From Flaccisagitta enflata (lineage: Eukaryota > Chaetognatha > Sagittoidea > Aphragmophora), in NCBI GenBank assembly GCA_965153355.1, contig OZ231127.1, positions 54,994,001 through 55,058,000 of the forward strand: a DNA stretch of 64,000 nt, read 5' to 3'. Below the pieces are notes generated by a model. The model was not told the origin of the DNA. It worked only from the letters and a program-made list of their open reading frames with translations, and made no database searches. Every line of letters starts with the position of its first letter. Within the stretch, counting starts at the first letter, position 1. Positions 12,995 to 26,195 of this stretch are shown here, piece after piece. A program made the position numbers and the translations under genes.

Positions 12995-13595
12995 TTTGGG
13001 CAGCGGCCCCAAAGGGCCGATGTCCTGTAGGACACAGGGGGGAATTTCGAGACGTCCGTCCGTCCTTCCGTCCATCCGTCCGTCCGTCCGTCTGTCCGTC
13101 CCCCCCCTATGGCCATCAGGGGCCTCAATTTTGCTCTCTTAGGCCTGATTTTGGCCCTCTGAGCCATCAGAATAGGCTGAATAGCCCTTTCAGACCTCAA
13201 TTTAGCCCTTGAGACCTTAAATCAGCTCTCCAGACCTCATATCTGCCCTCCAAACCTCAAATTAGCCCTCCATACCCCTAATCCACCCTCCAGGCCTCAC
13301 ATCAGCTCTTTAGGCCTCAAATTTGTCCTCTGGGCCTCAAGCCTGCCCCTCAAACCTCAAATCTACTCTTTAGAACCTAATTCTGCCCTCCAGGCTTCAA
13401 AACCGCCTTCAATGACCTCTGTCCATCTTCTCAGACCTAATATACCTCAGGACGTCTCGAAATTCCCCCCTGTGTCCTACAGGACATCGGCCCTTTGGGG
13501 CCGCTGCCCTGCTCTCTCTCCACTACTTCACTTAATCACTCCAAGCAGGGCATCGGGTACCGCTGACCATGTGCGATCCTTGGATGACTAGTTTA
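12995..13595. mobile_element. Family A element with tail
   Basis: The left arm gggcagcggccccaaagggc plus tgtcctgtaggacacagggg is mirrored at 13450-13510. The centre is a degenerate ~20-bp array (caggcctcaaatcagctctt type), with (GTCC)n at 13055-13100. A 3' tail (gcagggcatcgggtaccgct) follows, as in other copies. Confidence 0.8.
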
Positions 13596-13669
13596 GGGCC
13601 CATTTGAAGTTCAAATTGAAATTAAGGGAAATTGGTCCCTTTTGGAATCCCCTTAAGAATATCCTTTTG

Positions 13670-14225
13670 GGCAGCGGCCCCCAAGGGGTCGATGACCTAT
13701 GCTTTCACACATATGGGGGATTTTCTCCTCCTCCTTCTTCTTCTACGTACCCCCTCAAATCCCAGTCTCCAAACCCAAATTCCAATCTCTAGGCCCAAAT
13801 CCCAGTCTTGAGGCCCAAATCCCAGCCTCAAGGCCCAAATCCTAGCCTGGAGGCCCAGATTTCAGTCTTGAAGCCCAAATCTCAGCCTCAAGGTCAAAAT
13901 CTCAGCCAAAAGGCCCCGATCCTAGCCTTGATGCCCAAATCTCAGCCTCCAGGCTAAGGTTTAGGCCTTGAGGCTAGGATTTGGGCCATGAGGCTGGAAT
14001 TTGGGACTCAAGTATGGGATTTGGGCCTCGAGACTGGATTTAAGGCCTTGAGACCGGGACTTGAGGGGGAGGCACGGAGGAGGAGGAGAAGGAGGAGGAG
14101 GAGGAGAAATCCCCCATATGTGTGAAAGCATAGGTCATCGACGCCTTCAGGGCCGCTGCCCTGCTCCATCCTTAACTTTAACCACAACCTACTTAGGCAG
14201 GGCACGGGTACGCTTTTGCGACTAT
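13670..14225. mobile_element. Family A element, second subtype
   Basis: The left arm reads gggcagcggcccccaagggg and then cctatgctttcacacatatg; the right arm is its reverse complement (14104-14162). The centre is an array of gaggcccaaatcccagcctc-type units that switch orientation halfway, near 13945. It sits about 75 bp from the previous element and 310 bp before the Ig3 exon at 14537. Confidence 0.8.
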
Positions 14226-14536
14226 CATATTTTCTGTGTTAATTTCAAATTGACCCTACAAAAAGGTTCCCATCAAGCTAGAAAATTGGCTTGTTTGGCA
14301 TAAAATCTCGAGTCTCACATTATGAAGGGGTCACATAAGGGCGATGCAGCAAAGTCAGGGGAAGCAATCCTCATGCTGCACAGCGTATCTGAAGCAATCA
14401 TGAATGAGGAGTTAAGATAGTCGACGGCGAACGCAATCGCGCAAGCTCCAATGCGCTCTTATTCTGATATACAGACTTATTTCGTACTTGATAACTTCGT
14501 TAACATTTGTTGTTCTCATGTTTTCTCCTGTTACAG

Positions 14537-14652
14537 ATGATCGAGGAAAGCCCGAGATTGTCGCCGTGAAACCGGGAAAATTGACCGTAGTATCACGAGA
14601 ACAAGCATCATTCCAATGCAAAGTGAAAAGCGAAGAACAACCACACATCAAG
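14537..14652 (+). CDS. FGFRL1: FGFRL1-like inter-domain linker and start of Ig domain 3
   Basis: The exon is 116 nt, with acceptor cctgttacag and donor gtaggt, and runs from phase 1 to phase 0. It reads DDRGKPEIVAVKPGKLTVV and then SREQASFQCKVKSEEQPHIK. The K-P-x-x start and the SFQCKV block are the family signature before the first Cys of Ig3, followed by .QPHI where FGFRs have .PHIQW. The next residue, Trp, begins the exon at 46188. A (TTTG)n run starts only about 40 nt past the donor, followed by (GA)n. The following intron is about 31.5 kb and holds the minus-strand gene. Confidence 0.9.
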
Positions 14653-14690
14653 GTAGGTGTAATAACTTATCAAGTGCTAGAAAGTGTATT

Positions 14691-14757
14691 TTCGTGTTTG
14701 TTTGTTTGTTTGTTTGTTTGTTTGTTTGTTTGTATGTGTATGTGTGTGGGGGGGGGG

Positions 14758-14802
<45 letters not shown>
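14691..14802. repeat. (TTTG)n, G-run and (GA)n just after an Ig3 exon donor
   Basis: (TTTG)n at 14697-14732, nine G at 14749-14757, (GA)n at 14759-14802. It begins about 40 nt past the donor at 14652. Confidence 0.95.
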
Positions 14803-14804
<2 letters not shown>

Positions 14805-15059
14805 TGCATTTTTTTACCCGAGGAAAAAGAAACCTGATAATTTTTGAACACAGAAACGAAATCCTAATCGAAAATTGAGCTAGAATTTTGGCGAAGGTCA
14901 TGTTCAAGATTTGTTAGTTGCAATGGAAAAGAGAGAGTGAAAGTGGAAGCCTATTTTTTACCCAAGGTAGACGAGTTGCATAATTTCAGAACAATTCATG
15001 TTATGTAAGTCAAAATGACGGTAAACGAAAGAGATTTGAGAATTTCAAAAAGAAAAAAT

Positions 15060-15165
15060 AAGGCCGGATACATAGCTACTTCAGTCGTGTTGGGGTGGGC
15101 ATGGGCCGTATTTAAGGATTAAGCGGGGTGTAGGGTCGCATAGCACGCGACCAAAAAGGAACTTA
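15060..15165 (+). mobile_element. Family B repeat, short form without array
   Basis: Starts aaggccggatacatagctac and ends ggtcgcatagcacgcgacca. The central tetranucleotide array is missing, so this form is only about 105 bp. Confidence 0.65.
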
Positions 15166-15499
15166 GATCCGAATGGACAGTTGACTGCATTATTTCAGAA
15201 ATGTTTCAAGTTCCAAAATGGAGGTCGCTTATCGGTCGAGAATCAGATTGAGTTTCTCATCTGCTTGAAGCAAAGGCATTGTTGTGTCACGGTCACAGGC
15301 AATTGCGAGCTCCTATTGAATTCAAATGTCACGGCTGATTTTAATCATTTATGCAAGCGAAAGTCCATTGTCGTGGGTGTTCCAAACTTAAACTTATCTT
15401 CTATCCTTTGGCGCGCTTGCTTAAGCCTTATCATTCATGATTTACCTCTCAACTACCTCTCAACTTTACCTCTCATTCCAACTTTCACTTCCCACTTCC

Positions 15500-15980
15500 A
15501 ATCTTTCAGCGCACTCGCATGAGCCTGGCCCACCACCTCTCAACTTCAGTGGAATGCCACTTCCCATCTCCCTCCTTTCATCTCTAAGCGCGTTTTCAAG
15601 TCTGGTCCATCACCTTCCATTTTTAAGCGCGTTCGCTTGTAGGGGGTTTCACAACTGGTCCACCCCCTTCCACCTTTCGTCTTTCAGCGCATTTTCAAAG
15701 CTGGTCCACCCCCTTGCAACTTCCACCTCTCATCTTTCAACGCATTCCCTTAGAGGGTTTTCACGACTGTCCCACCCCCTTCCACCTTCCACCTCCTGTC
15801 TTTCAACGCATTCCCTTACAGGAGGTTTTCAAGAGTGATCCACCCCCTTTCACCCTCCACCTCCCAACTTTAAATGCATTTGCTTACAGGAGGTTTTCAA
15901 GAGTGATCCACCCCCTTCCACCTTCCACCTCCCATCTTTCAATGTCTTCTCTTACAGAGGGGTTTCAAGAGTGGCCCTCC
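15500..15980. repeat. Minisatellite of ~69-bp units
   Basis: About six imperfect units contain ccacccccttccaccttcca, then ctttcaacgcattccctta and ggttttcaagag. Open frames here follow the repeat. Confidence 0.75.
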
Positions 15981-16077
15981 ACTGCGCAAGAGCCGCGCCG
16001 GTGAATAGAGACGTAAAAGCTTACATAATGGTCACGCGCTTTCCCTTTTGTCATAATGATGGCGCTCTGGCGGCTAT

Positions 16078-16280
16078 TTTTTTCTTTTTCTTCTTTTTAT
16101 ATTTCTTTTTCACCTTCTTCTTTTTCACCTTCCTCTTCTTCTTCTTTTTCTTCTTTTTCTTTTTCTTTTTCTTTTTCTTTTTCTTTTTCTTTTTCTTTTC
16201 CTTCTTCTTCTTCTTCTTCTTCTTCTTCTTCTTCTTCTTCTTCTTCTTCTTTTTCTTCTTCTTCTTCCTTTATCTTTTCT
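16078..16280. repeat. (TTC)n/(TTTTTC)n tract
   Basis: About 200 bp of pure pyrimidine in mixed 3- and 6-bp units. Confidence 0.95.
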
Positions 16281-16483
16281 CTTTCCCTTTCCATCTCTTC
16301 CGCTAAGAATTCAAACGGTTTTAACGTCATTGATGACGACAATGAGACGATCGTAATGATGACTGTAAACGACAGCGTGGATTGAACGGCGCGGCTCGAC
16401 CGTGGCCATGGAGATGCATACATCGGAGACAAAAGCCACTTCTTAAGACGATGATGATAATGAAATACGTCGTCGTCAACGTC

Positions 16484-16546
<63 letters not shown>

Positions 16547-16709
16547 AATGATGATGATGATGATGATTGTGTGTGTGTGATGATGAATAATAATGATTGA
16601 TGATGATGATGTGTGTGATGATGTGATGATATAATGATAATATGTGATGATGATGTGTTATTGTGTGATGATGATAATGATAATGATGATGATGATGATG
16701 ATGATGAAT

Positions 16710-16775
<66 letters not shown>

Positions 16776-16804
16776 GTGATGATGACTATGATGGTGATGA
16801 TGAC

Positions 16805-16880
<76 letters not shown>
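16484..16880. repeat. (GAT)n microsatellites
   Basis: Two long runs (16484-16566 and 16674-16880) are joined by degenerate gatgatgtgtg sequence. Poly-Asp, poly-Met and poly-Ile frames are artefacts. Confidence 0.95.
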
Positions 16881-16882
<2 letters not shown>

Positions 16883-17736
16883 CGGGAAAAAAGTCGAAGT
16901 CAGTCTTCGACTTTTTGACATATTCGAGAGAAACAGGGTTTTCATTTTCTTATGGGGAAGTTGTGAATCTCATCCGGCTGATTGAGGCCTCCAATGAAAT
17001 TTATAGGGTAAGTAAATTTGATTATTCTCTTTCATTTGGCACCAAGCAGAATTTTTTACGACAAATATTTTTCGCGCTATGATTTTTTAAAGATTTATTT
17101 ACGAAAAATTTAAATTGATTTTTTTTCAATTTTTTATGATTTTATGTAGGATCAATAAAAAAGTGTATCCATATTTGTTTGAACATGCAAATACAAGAAA
17201 ACATGTTTATGAGCATACCTGTTCATCTGTGAGGGTGTTTTTGAGCATTTTAGCTCTTTTAGCTCATTTAGCTCAGTCTGTTTTTCTGATTTAAAATGCG
17301 ATAAATGAATAAATATTTTGATACATGTTTGAGCATGCAAATATGAGAAAACAATTCAGTGAGCAGAGCTGCTCATCTGTGGGGGTGTTTTTTAGTATTA
17401 TAGCTCATTTAGCTCATTTAGCTCAGTCTTTTTTTTTTTTCTCTTTTTTTTTAATGGGATAAATGAATAAATGTTTTGATGTGAGCATGCAAATACAAGA
17501 AAGCATGTCAGTGAGCATAGCTGGTTGTCTGCTCGAATGATTTTGAGCATTTGAGCTCATCTAGCTCATTTGGCTCAGTCATATTTTTCTCTGATTTTCA
17601 GTGCCATCAATACATACAAATGTCCCTGATTTGATCTAACAAATAAAAAGATTAGCAGTAATTGAAAACAAAAACCAGGTGAAAAGTGACAAATGCTTAC
17701 GACTTTTTTCCTCACGGCGACAGCCGCCATTACTGG
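16881..17736. mobile_element. Dispersed ~850-bp element, copy 1
   Basis: It begins atcgggaaaaaagtcgaagt and ends gacagccgccattactggta, the same as 24816-25639. The start is a hairpin (aaaagtcgaa...ttcgactttt). The middle has about three ~150-bp tandem units with gagcatgcaaatacaagaaa and agctcatttagctcagtc. It is flanked on both sides by (GAT)n. No coding frame. Confidence 0.75.
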
Positions 17737-17739
17737 TAA

Positions 17740-17741
17740 TA

Positions 17742-17804
<63 letters not shown>

Positions 17805-17808
17805 GATA

Positions 17809-17882
<74 letters not shown>

Positions 17883-18119
17883 TAATGATGATGAATAATG
17901 ATGATTGATGATGCTGATGATGATGGTGATGATGATGATGATGATGATGGTGATGATGACGATGATGGTGATGATGACGATGATGATGAAGATGGTATTG
18001 ATGATGATTGACGATGGCAATGATAAAGAAGACGATGATGCTAATGTTGATTGATGAAGATGATGATGACGATAGATGGCAATTTTAAGAAGATGATGAC
18101 GATGACTACTTTGACGACG

Positions 18120-18163
<44 letters not shown>

Positions 18164-18232
18164 GGCGACGACGACGACGACAACGACGACGACGACGACG
18201 AAGACGACGACGACGACGACGACGATTACAAA
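17740..18232. repeat. (GAT)n, degenerate GAT, then (GAC/AAC)n
   Basis: Pure GAT to 17880, interrupted units to about 18060, then GAC/AAC triplets at 18113-18232. The repeat unit shifts stepwise. Confidence 0.95.
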
Positions 18233-18535
18233 GAAGAGGACGATTTCGACGAACCTCTTTAGTGGGGATACGTTTTCCTACATCGTGTAAGAAAACCTTT
18301 GAATCGTCTTTGAAGAAAGGAAAAGAGAGTTAAGTCAAAAGAAATGCAACTCACGCGCGAGAAACTGAGAAAGTAGAAACTGAGATGGCTGAATGACGAT
18401 CATTGATCAAGACTCATCGTGATGAGACAATGGGAGGAAGAAGAGAGCGAGTATTGAACAGTGAGGACATGGACGGACAGTAGGGGGAGAAATTGAAGGG
18501 ATCAGTCCTCGGTTCTTTACTGACGTGCTCGAAAC

Positions 18536-18730
18536 CCAATTATATATTTAATTATATATTCAATTATATATTCAATATATTCTATGATTTATTCAAAAAA
18601 TTCAATATATTCAATATATTCAATATATTCAATACATTCAATATATTCAATATATTCAATTATATATTCAATTATATTTTCAATCATATATTCAATTATA
18701 TATTCAATTATCTATTTAATTTCTATAATC
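18536..18730. repeat. AT-rich minisatellite
   Basis: Units of ttcaattatata and ttcaatata, 9-12 bp. Confidence 0.9.
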
Positions 18731-18734
18731 ATTA

Positions 18735-19200
18735 ACCAATTAGTCAGTAGATTTGCATTTGTTTGCGAAAAAATTCTTCTTTTGTTCTCATGAAATAAGT
18801 GGTTTTCTTAGTGCGCGATACTCTTCTTCTTGTTACAGCCTATTTCCGATTTCCTTGTCTTATCGGATGACACTTACTGACCGCCTCTCGCCCTTTCGCT
18901 ATCTGTCTGTCTTAGGATGTGTTTCTAGTCGCAGATAACCCTGTTTTAAACGGGCCACTCTGTCACTCGCTACATTCGTTCGCTCGCACCGCTCACTCCA
19001 CTTACTTGCTCTGCAGCACTTTGATATGTTTCTTTTGCCGACTCACTTCGCCCACTCCTTTATTGGACATTAATTCATGAATGTGTGTCCACGCCGTAAA
19101 CGCGATCGAAAGGAACAATCGTGTTACTTGTCGTCACTAGAAATATGCCCGATCTGTCTGTCTGTCAGTCAGTCTGTCTGTCTGTGCATGGTTATGTGTA
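18735..19200. other. Intron, no feature recognised
   Basis: Mixed composition with a loosely repeated cactc/cgctc stretch near 18955-19060. No gene signal. Confidence 0.55.

Positions 19201-19201
<1 letters not shown>

Positions 19202-19285
<84 letters not shown>
19202..19285. repeat. (TC)n microsatellite
   Basis: About 84 bp pure, then a few gtctctct units. Confidence 0.95.
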
Positions 19286-19292
<7 letters not shown>

Positions 19293-19602
19293 GTCTCTCT
19301 GTGCTAGTCTACCCCCCATTTCTTCCAGTCACAACCTGGTTGTCTTTACCTTTCTCAAGAAAAACGGGGAAAATTTTGAGCGCGTTCCAATTTCCGGATG
19401 ACAACTTTTCCCCGCCTTATTTTCTCTCTTTTTCTCTTTTTGTCTTTCCTCTTTTGAGAGTCCTTCTTCCTCTAATTTCTACCTCTTTCTTTCTACGTCC
19501 AGCTGCAAAAATGTTTCTCGCCATTAGGCATTACTTCTTCCACGAAATCATACGTAGCCACTGCTTCCCCTTTCATTTCATCTGATACAAACGCTACTTT
19601 TA

Positions 19603-20206
19603 CAGGGTGTTCCTTGTTTCAGAAGAAGATCTTTGATTTTTAAGGGTTTTATAACTTCAAAGCAATGTATCCTCTCTAGAAATTAAGAAAGAAATGTGGG
19701 TTTGGACTGATATTGATGCCAATTCAATGTAGATTTTAGAGGTACTCGAATTTTTTACATATTTAAGTATTTGGACTAGTTTAAGCAACTCAAAAGAACC
19801 ATCTTTTTTGAGCAACAGAAAGTGGCAAAGAAAAAACAGATTTCTCGATCTGATATGCTTTGAATAGCTCTGTTCCAACATTTTCATGAAATTCATCAAA
19901 GTAGCTTTGATATGAGTGCAATCCAACACATTTAGCTCAATTTGTTTTAAAATGACATTTGATTTAAGATGAAAGGTTCAAATGCTTTGATAATGCAAAA
20001 ATTGCAAAAATGCATTTTTTTCAAAATGAATATTTATTTTAAATACATTTAAAAGAGGGGCAAAAAGGATAGAAGGTCGATATCAGTCAGAACAAGATAA
20101 AATCGTTTTTACAGATCTTTACAACATTTTTTTCAGATTCAAATTATCACTTTTCATTTCAGAATTACATTGTTTTCTTTGGTCACTTTTAGCGGGGTAC
20201 ACCCTG
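19603..20206. mobile_element. Tc1/mariner-like non-autonomous element
   Basis: Ends cagggtgttcc and ggtacaccctg are inverted and flanked by TA on both sides (19601-19602, 20207-20208). The 604-bp inside is AT-rich with no transposase frame. TA target duplication and the cagggtg end fit Tc1/mariner. Confidence 0.7.
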
Positions 20207-20317
20207 TACCAACTTGACCCTTACCGACACTTGTTCTTTTTTGTCGTTGTTTTATCAATTATCCATATTTTTCTGCATAGCGTGGATCTTTCCGTCAAGA
20301 CTCATCTGTGTTGTAAG

Positions 20318-20447
20318 TAGGGATGTGGAAGCGATTGACCGCTTCCAATTTGGAGGATGGGATAGCTACTAGTATTTGAACTGTAAAATGGAAGCGGAAG
20401 CGGAAGCGGTGGAAGCGGCATGAAAATCGACCGCTTCCACATCCCTA
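20318..20447. mobile_element. hAT-like MITE
   Basis: The inverted end tagggatgtggaagcg is mirrored as cgcttccacatcccta, with 8-bp flanks gttgtaag and cttgtaag (7 of 8 match). Only 130 bp long, with a ggaagc tandem inside. Confidence 0.7.
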
Positions 20448-20449
20448 CT

Positions 20450-21185
20450 TGTAAGTCTTTAATTAGGGAATCACGGTCGGTACTAAAGCTGAAAAATTAT
20501 GAATAAAACCTAGTAGAACTGATAATTGACCTTTACTGTATTGGTTCCAACTCATAAGGACCTATTTTTGTAACAAATGACTAATCCCAAAGCGCGCGTT
20601 CTAAGACTGGCCGTGGGCGACCTCTATTAGAACCACATGTTAAAAGACATAAGATCAGCTACCCTAGCAGAGGGGAAGTGGGAACAATTGAATGTAGGAG
20701 TGAAAGGTAGATGCTGACAAAGGTCTAAGGATAAGTATACATCTTTTTCTACCATTTCAAAGTGCACTTTTATTCATATCTGAGTTGAGAGGGGAGGAAA
20801 ATCGCTATCAGAGCCATTGCATATGGGTAAAATGACCTGAAAATGACCCAACCAGGTTGATATGAGGCATCAAATAGATTTTCCTCAAACTAATATTTAG
20901 GAGTTGACAGCAAAAAATGGTTTTCTTGAAAGAGAAATTAAGTTCTTTAACTCAAATAACATTAGCCAAGACCCTCAAAATGATGGTTTTATAGAGAGAG
21001 AATATATGCAGTGTAAGCAAGCCTTGGGATTACTCATTTTAGCTTTTTCTGACCAAATTGCTAGCTTTTCCCTCATAATATATGTCAATCATCATAACAC
21101 ATAAGTTTTATGTTGACCTTTTCACTTTTCTTTAAAAATTTGGTACAAGCGAGACCCCCTACTTTAATCATTTTTCTTCTCTGCT
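20450..21185. other. Intron, no feature recognised
   Basis: No inverted ends or tandem units found. The 66-codon frame at 20904 has no support. Confidence 0.55.
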
Positions 21186-21835
21186 TTTTGGGCAGCGGCC
21201 CCGAAGGGGACGATGTCCTGTAGAACACAGGGGGACTTTCGTTCGTTTGTTCGTTCGTCCGTGCGTGCGTCCCCCCACCTTGAGGCTCAAATCCCAGCCT
21301 TGAGGCTCAAATCCCAGCCGTGAGGCTCAAATCCCAGCCTTGAGGCTCAAATCCCAGCCTCAAGGCTCAAATCCCAGCCTCGAGGCTCAAATCCCAGCCT
21401 CAAGGCTCAAATCCCAGCCTCGAAGCTCAAAACCCAGCCTTGAGGCTCAAAATCCAGCCTCGAGGCTCAAATCCCAGCCTCGAAGCTCAAATCCCAGCCT
21501 CGAGGCTCAAATCCCAGCCTCGAGGCTCAAATCCCAGCCTCGAGGCTCAAATCCCAGCCTCGAGGCTCAAATCCTCGCCTCGAGGCTCAAATCCCAGCCT
21601 CGAAGCTCAAATCCCAGCCTCGAGGCTCAAATCCCAGCCTCGAGGCTCAAATCAGACCACATGTAACGGACAGACGAAAGGACGGACGGATGGACGAACG
21701 AACGAAAGTCCCCCTGTGTTCTACAGGACATCGTTCCCTTCGGGGCCGCTGCCCTGCTACCCATCACCTATAATCACCAACATACATAGCAGGGCAACGG
21801 GTATCGCTGACCACATATTGCCCTTGGGCGACTGG
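21186..21835. mobile_element. Family A element with homogeneous minisatellite
   Basis: Left arm at 21186-21240 and right arm at 21705-21756 (gtgttctacaggacatcg, then the gccgctgccc end), plus tail. The centre (21275-21655) is about 19 near-identical 20-bp units, gaggctcaaatcccagcctc. Long open frames here are the array translated as ASRLKSQ repeats, not genes. Confidence 0.85.
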
Positions 21836-22982
<1,147 letters not shown>

Positions 22983-23488
22983 ATTTCACTCGGTATCATG
23001 CAGCAGCTGTTCAGTCTTTTGAGTTAATGCCTTTGAAATGACGAGTTGACGAAGGGAGTCTTCCGTTTCCTCATCCCTTTATTCCCTTTCCTTAAAATTG
23101 CGATGAATCTTTTACCACAAGACTGTGACGCCTCTGCGTTCAATTTCAACGTGATTTCAGTAAATAAAAGAAACTCGACGTACGAAAAAATATGAATTTT
23201 AGGACAATTTTAGAAAACAAGTGGATATAGGAATAAACAACGCCTTATTTCTTTGATTATTTCTCTTTATTGCCCATGTTACTAAAATCGGCAAAAATTT
23301 ATCAGCCATTCTCCAATCATTTCTACATTTGGCTTACCATAAGCATTCAGCCACTTTTTGACGCACCGGTGTTGCTGTGGAAGAAAAGAAACTGTCAATG
23401 AACCAAGCCGTTCAACCAAGCGAAGCAATTGTTCATTGACTGATTAACATATTTCTTATTCCGCATTAACGACCAACCGGCAAAAGAA

Positions 23489-23695
23489 CAAGGCCGGATA
23501 CACGGCTACCGAAGTCGCGTGCGGGTGGGCAGGGGCCATATTTGAGGTCACTAGACTATTTGGGCAGGAGCTGTGAGGTCAAAGAAGTAAAATCATAAAA
23601 AAAGTAAAACATGACGGACCACCCGACCAACCGACCGACCGACCGACCGACGGACAAAGCGAGTTGTAGAGTCGCGTGCACGCGACTAAAAAAAA
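23489..23695 (+). mobile_element. Family B repeat, complete
   Basis: Complete copy with (GACC)n at 23620-23650 and 3' hairpin agtcgcgtgcacgcgact. An inverted copy lies just 70 bp away at 23764-23950. Confidence 0.8.
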
Positions 23696-23763
23696 AACAT
23701 TGTGTCATCTTTTATGAATCAGCAAGCCTGCGTCTGTTGTCTTTACGCAATTCTGCTCATTTT

Positions 23764-23950
23764 TAGTCGCTTGCACGCGACTTTACACCCCGCTTTGTCC
23801 GTCAGTCGGTCGGTTGGTCACACTTTACTTTTTTTATGATTTTTATCTTTGGACCTCACTGCTCCTGCCCAAGTGGTCAAGTGACCTCAAATATGGCCCC
23901 TGCCCACCCGCACGCAACTTCGGTATCCGTGTATCCGGCCTTGTTCCGGA
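23764..23950 (-). mobile_element. Family B repeat, inverted partner
   Basis: Reads ttttagtcgcttgcacgcga to ccggccttgttcc in the reverse orientation. With the copy at 23489 it forms a large inverted pair able to fold on itself. Confidence 0.8.
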
Positions 23951-24422
23951 TCACTTCTAGTCTTCCACACACGATTCATCGGCTCTTTGTTTTCGCACCA
24001 TCGTCATCGATGTGCGTGCTTCCAACAAAAGTCACGCAGCTTCTTTGGCGCCATCGCGCCTCCAAGCGGCGAACCCGCCGAATTCAATCCTCGGGGGAAA
24101 TTTACCAAAAGAACAGGTGGAGCATTTTTCGTTAAGGTTTTCGAGCGTGAAATTAAAGCCTATGAAAAAATGAAAAAGTCTTAAAAGTAGTTATCTAGGG
24201 GAAAATGAAAATTTGTGTAATAAAAAAGAAAAGATTGCGGCGGAAATGGAAAGCTTTACAAAGGAATGGGTTTTTTGTTTTTTCAATTTCTGTCACGTGC
24301 TAACTAAAAGATGCTGTGCTCCGTCGGTCCGCCCAGCCGTCCGTCCGTCCATCCATGACGCTTTTATTGATATTGAGGATTTTGACAGATGTTGATCATA
24401 ACTCACTTGGTAATCTGCACAT

Positions 24423-24670
24423 CTGAGATGTGATTAAACCCCGGGATGAGATTAAACCTCGGGATTGCTCGGGGTTGCTTAAGGTTGCTTTAGGTTGCTT
24501 AGGGTTGCTCGCGGTTGCATATTTTTAAAAAATAGCTACATTATCAACAATAACAACAGTACTACACTTCACTCAAACTTCATGACAAGCAATGACATCA
24601 GTCCTGACGCAACCCTGAGCAACCCAAGCAAACTCCAAGCAACCTCGAGCAACCTCGGGGTTTAATCTCA
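24423..24670. mobile_element. Foldback element (gattaaacctcggg)
   Basis: The left part gagattaaacctcgggattg plus a ggttgctt tandem is mirrored at the right by caacctcggggtttaatctc with a aagcaacc tandem. Middle about 50 bp, AT-rich. Confidence 0.7.
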
Positions 24671-24815
24671 TTGTTTTTTGCTTCAGATTACCCGGCGTAT
24701 CTACCCTTAAAGGCTTAATCAACCGTGAGCGACTGTAGGGATCGTGTGACGGGATTTTTTTTACAAGTCATACTACACAGGCGCCAAAAAAAGAAATTTA
24801 GGTTTAGGATCTTTA

Positions 24816-25639
24816 ATCGGGAAAAAAGTCGAAGTCAGTCTTCGACTTTTTGACATATTCGAGAGAAACAGGGTTTTCATTTTATTATGGGAAAGTTGGG
24901 TCTCTCATAGGGGCGAATGAGCCCTCAAATGAAATTGATAGGGTAAGTAGATTTAATAATTCTCTTTCATTTGGCGCCAAGCAGAATGCTCTACGACAAA
25001 TATTTTTCGCGTTATGATTTTTTAAAGATTTATTTATGAAAACTGTGAATTGTATTTTTTTCGATTTTTTATGATTTTGAGTAGGATCAAAAAACAAGTG
25101 CATTTATGTTTGTTTGAGCATGCAAATATAAGAAAATATGTTTATGAGCATAGCTGCTCATCTGTGAGGGCGTTTTGGAGGATTTTAGCTCATTTAACTC
25201 ATTTAGCTCAGTTTCTTTTTTTTAATTTAAATGTGATAAATGAATAGATATTTTGATACATGTTTAAGAAAACAGATACAAAAAAACATATCAGTGAGCA
25301 TAACTGCTCATCTGTGAGGGTGTTTTTACGCATTTTAGCCATCTGTGAGGGTGTTTTTAAGCATTTTAGCTCACTTAGCTCATTTAACTTTAATGGGATA
25401 AATAAATGTTTTGATGGGAGCATGTAAATACAAGAAAACATGTTAATGAGCATAGCTGATTGTCTGGTTGAGTGATTTTGAGCATTTAAGCTCATCTTTC
25501 AGTCCAATCAATACATACAATTGCTCTTGATTTAATCTAATAAAAAAAAAGATTTGCAGCGACTAAAGATAAAAGCTTGGTGAAAAGTGACCAATGCTTA
25601 CGACTTTTTTCCTCACGGCGACAGCCGCCATTACTGGTA
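24816..25639. mobile_element. Dispersed ~820-bp element, copy 2
   Basis: Direct copy of 16881-17736 with the same ends and inner tandem units, differing by scattered changes and one unit part. Its right end abuts a Tc1/mariner-like element with the TA duplication falling on its last bases. Confidence 0.75.
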
Positions 25640-26195
25640 CAGGGTGTTTCACATCAAATGATATATAAGAAAACGATGTCATTCTACTTTTGAAAATGAT
25701 CAAACAATTCTGAAAAAATTCAAAGAGCTCTTAAGCTCCGATTTTTTATGTAAAATTTTCATTAACTTATGTCAAGTAGTTTGGCCACAATAAAGATTTG
25801 AAGTAAAATGAATTTTTTTTTTTTTTTTTTTGAATGTTTTTCTTTAAATCGTTCTCATTTCTAAACGGTTTGAGCTATAGATCCCAGATTGGTCTCATAT
25901 TAAAGATTTTCAAATTTTCTTTCATTTGAGTCCAGTCTGGCATCTGTAGCTCTAACCGTTTACAAATGAGAGCGATTTAAAGAAAAAATTCTAGGATGGA
26001 AAAAGCCTTGACTGAAAATGTTCATTTTTCTTCAAATCTTTATTGAGGCCAAACTTCTTGACCTAGACTAATGCAATTTTTACATAAAAAATCGGAGCTT
26101 AAGAGCTCTTTGAATCTTTTTCCAGAATTGTTTCATCATTTTTTGAAGCAGAATGACATCGTTTTCTTATATATCATTTGATGTGAAACACCCTG
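25640..26195. mobile_element. Tc1/mariner-like foldback MITE
   Basis: Ends cagggtgtttcacatcaaat and the reverse complement, flanked by TA (25638-25639 and 26196-26197). Nearly the whole 556 bp is one palindrome: for example taagaaaacgatgtcattct at the left returns as agaatgacatcgttttctta at the right. Confidence 0.85.

Noticed and set aside
16634-16945. Poly-Asp, poly-Met and poly-Ile frames
   Set aside because: They arise from (GAT)n read in different frames.
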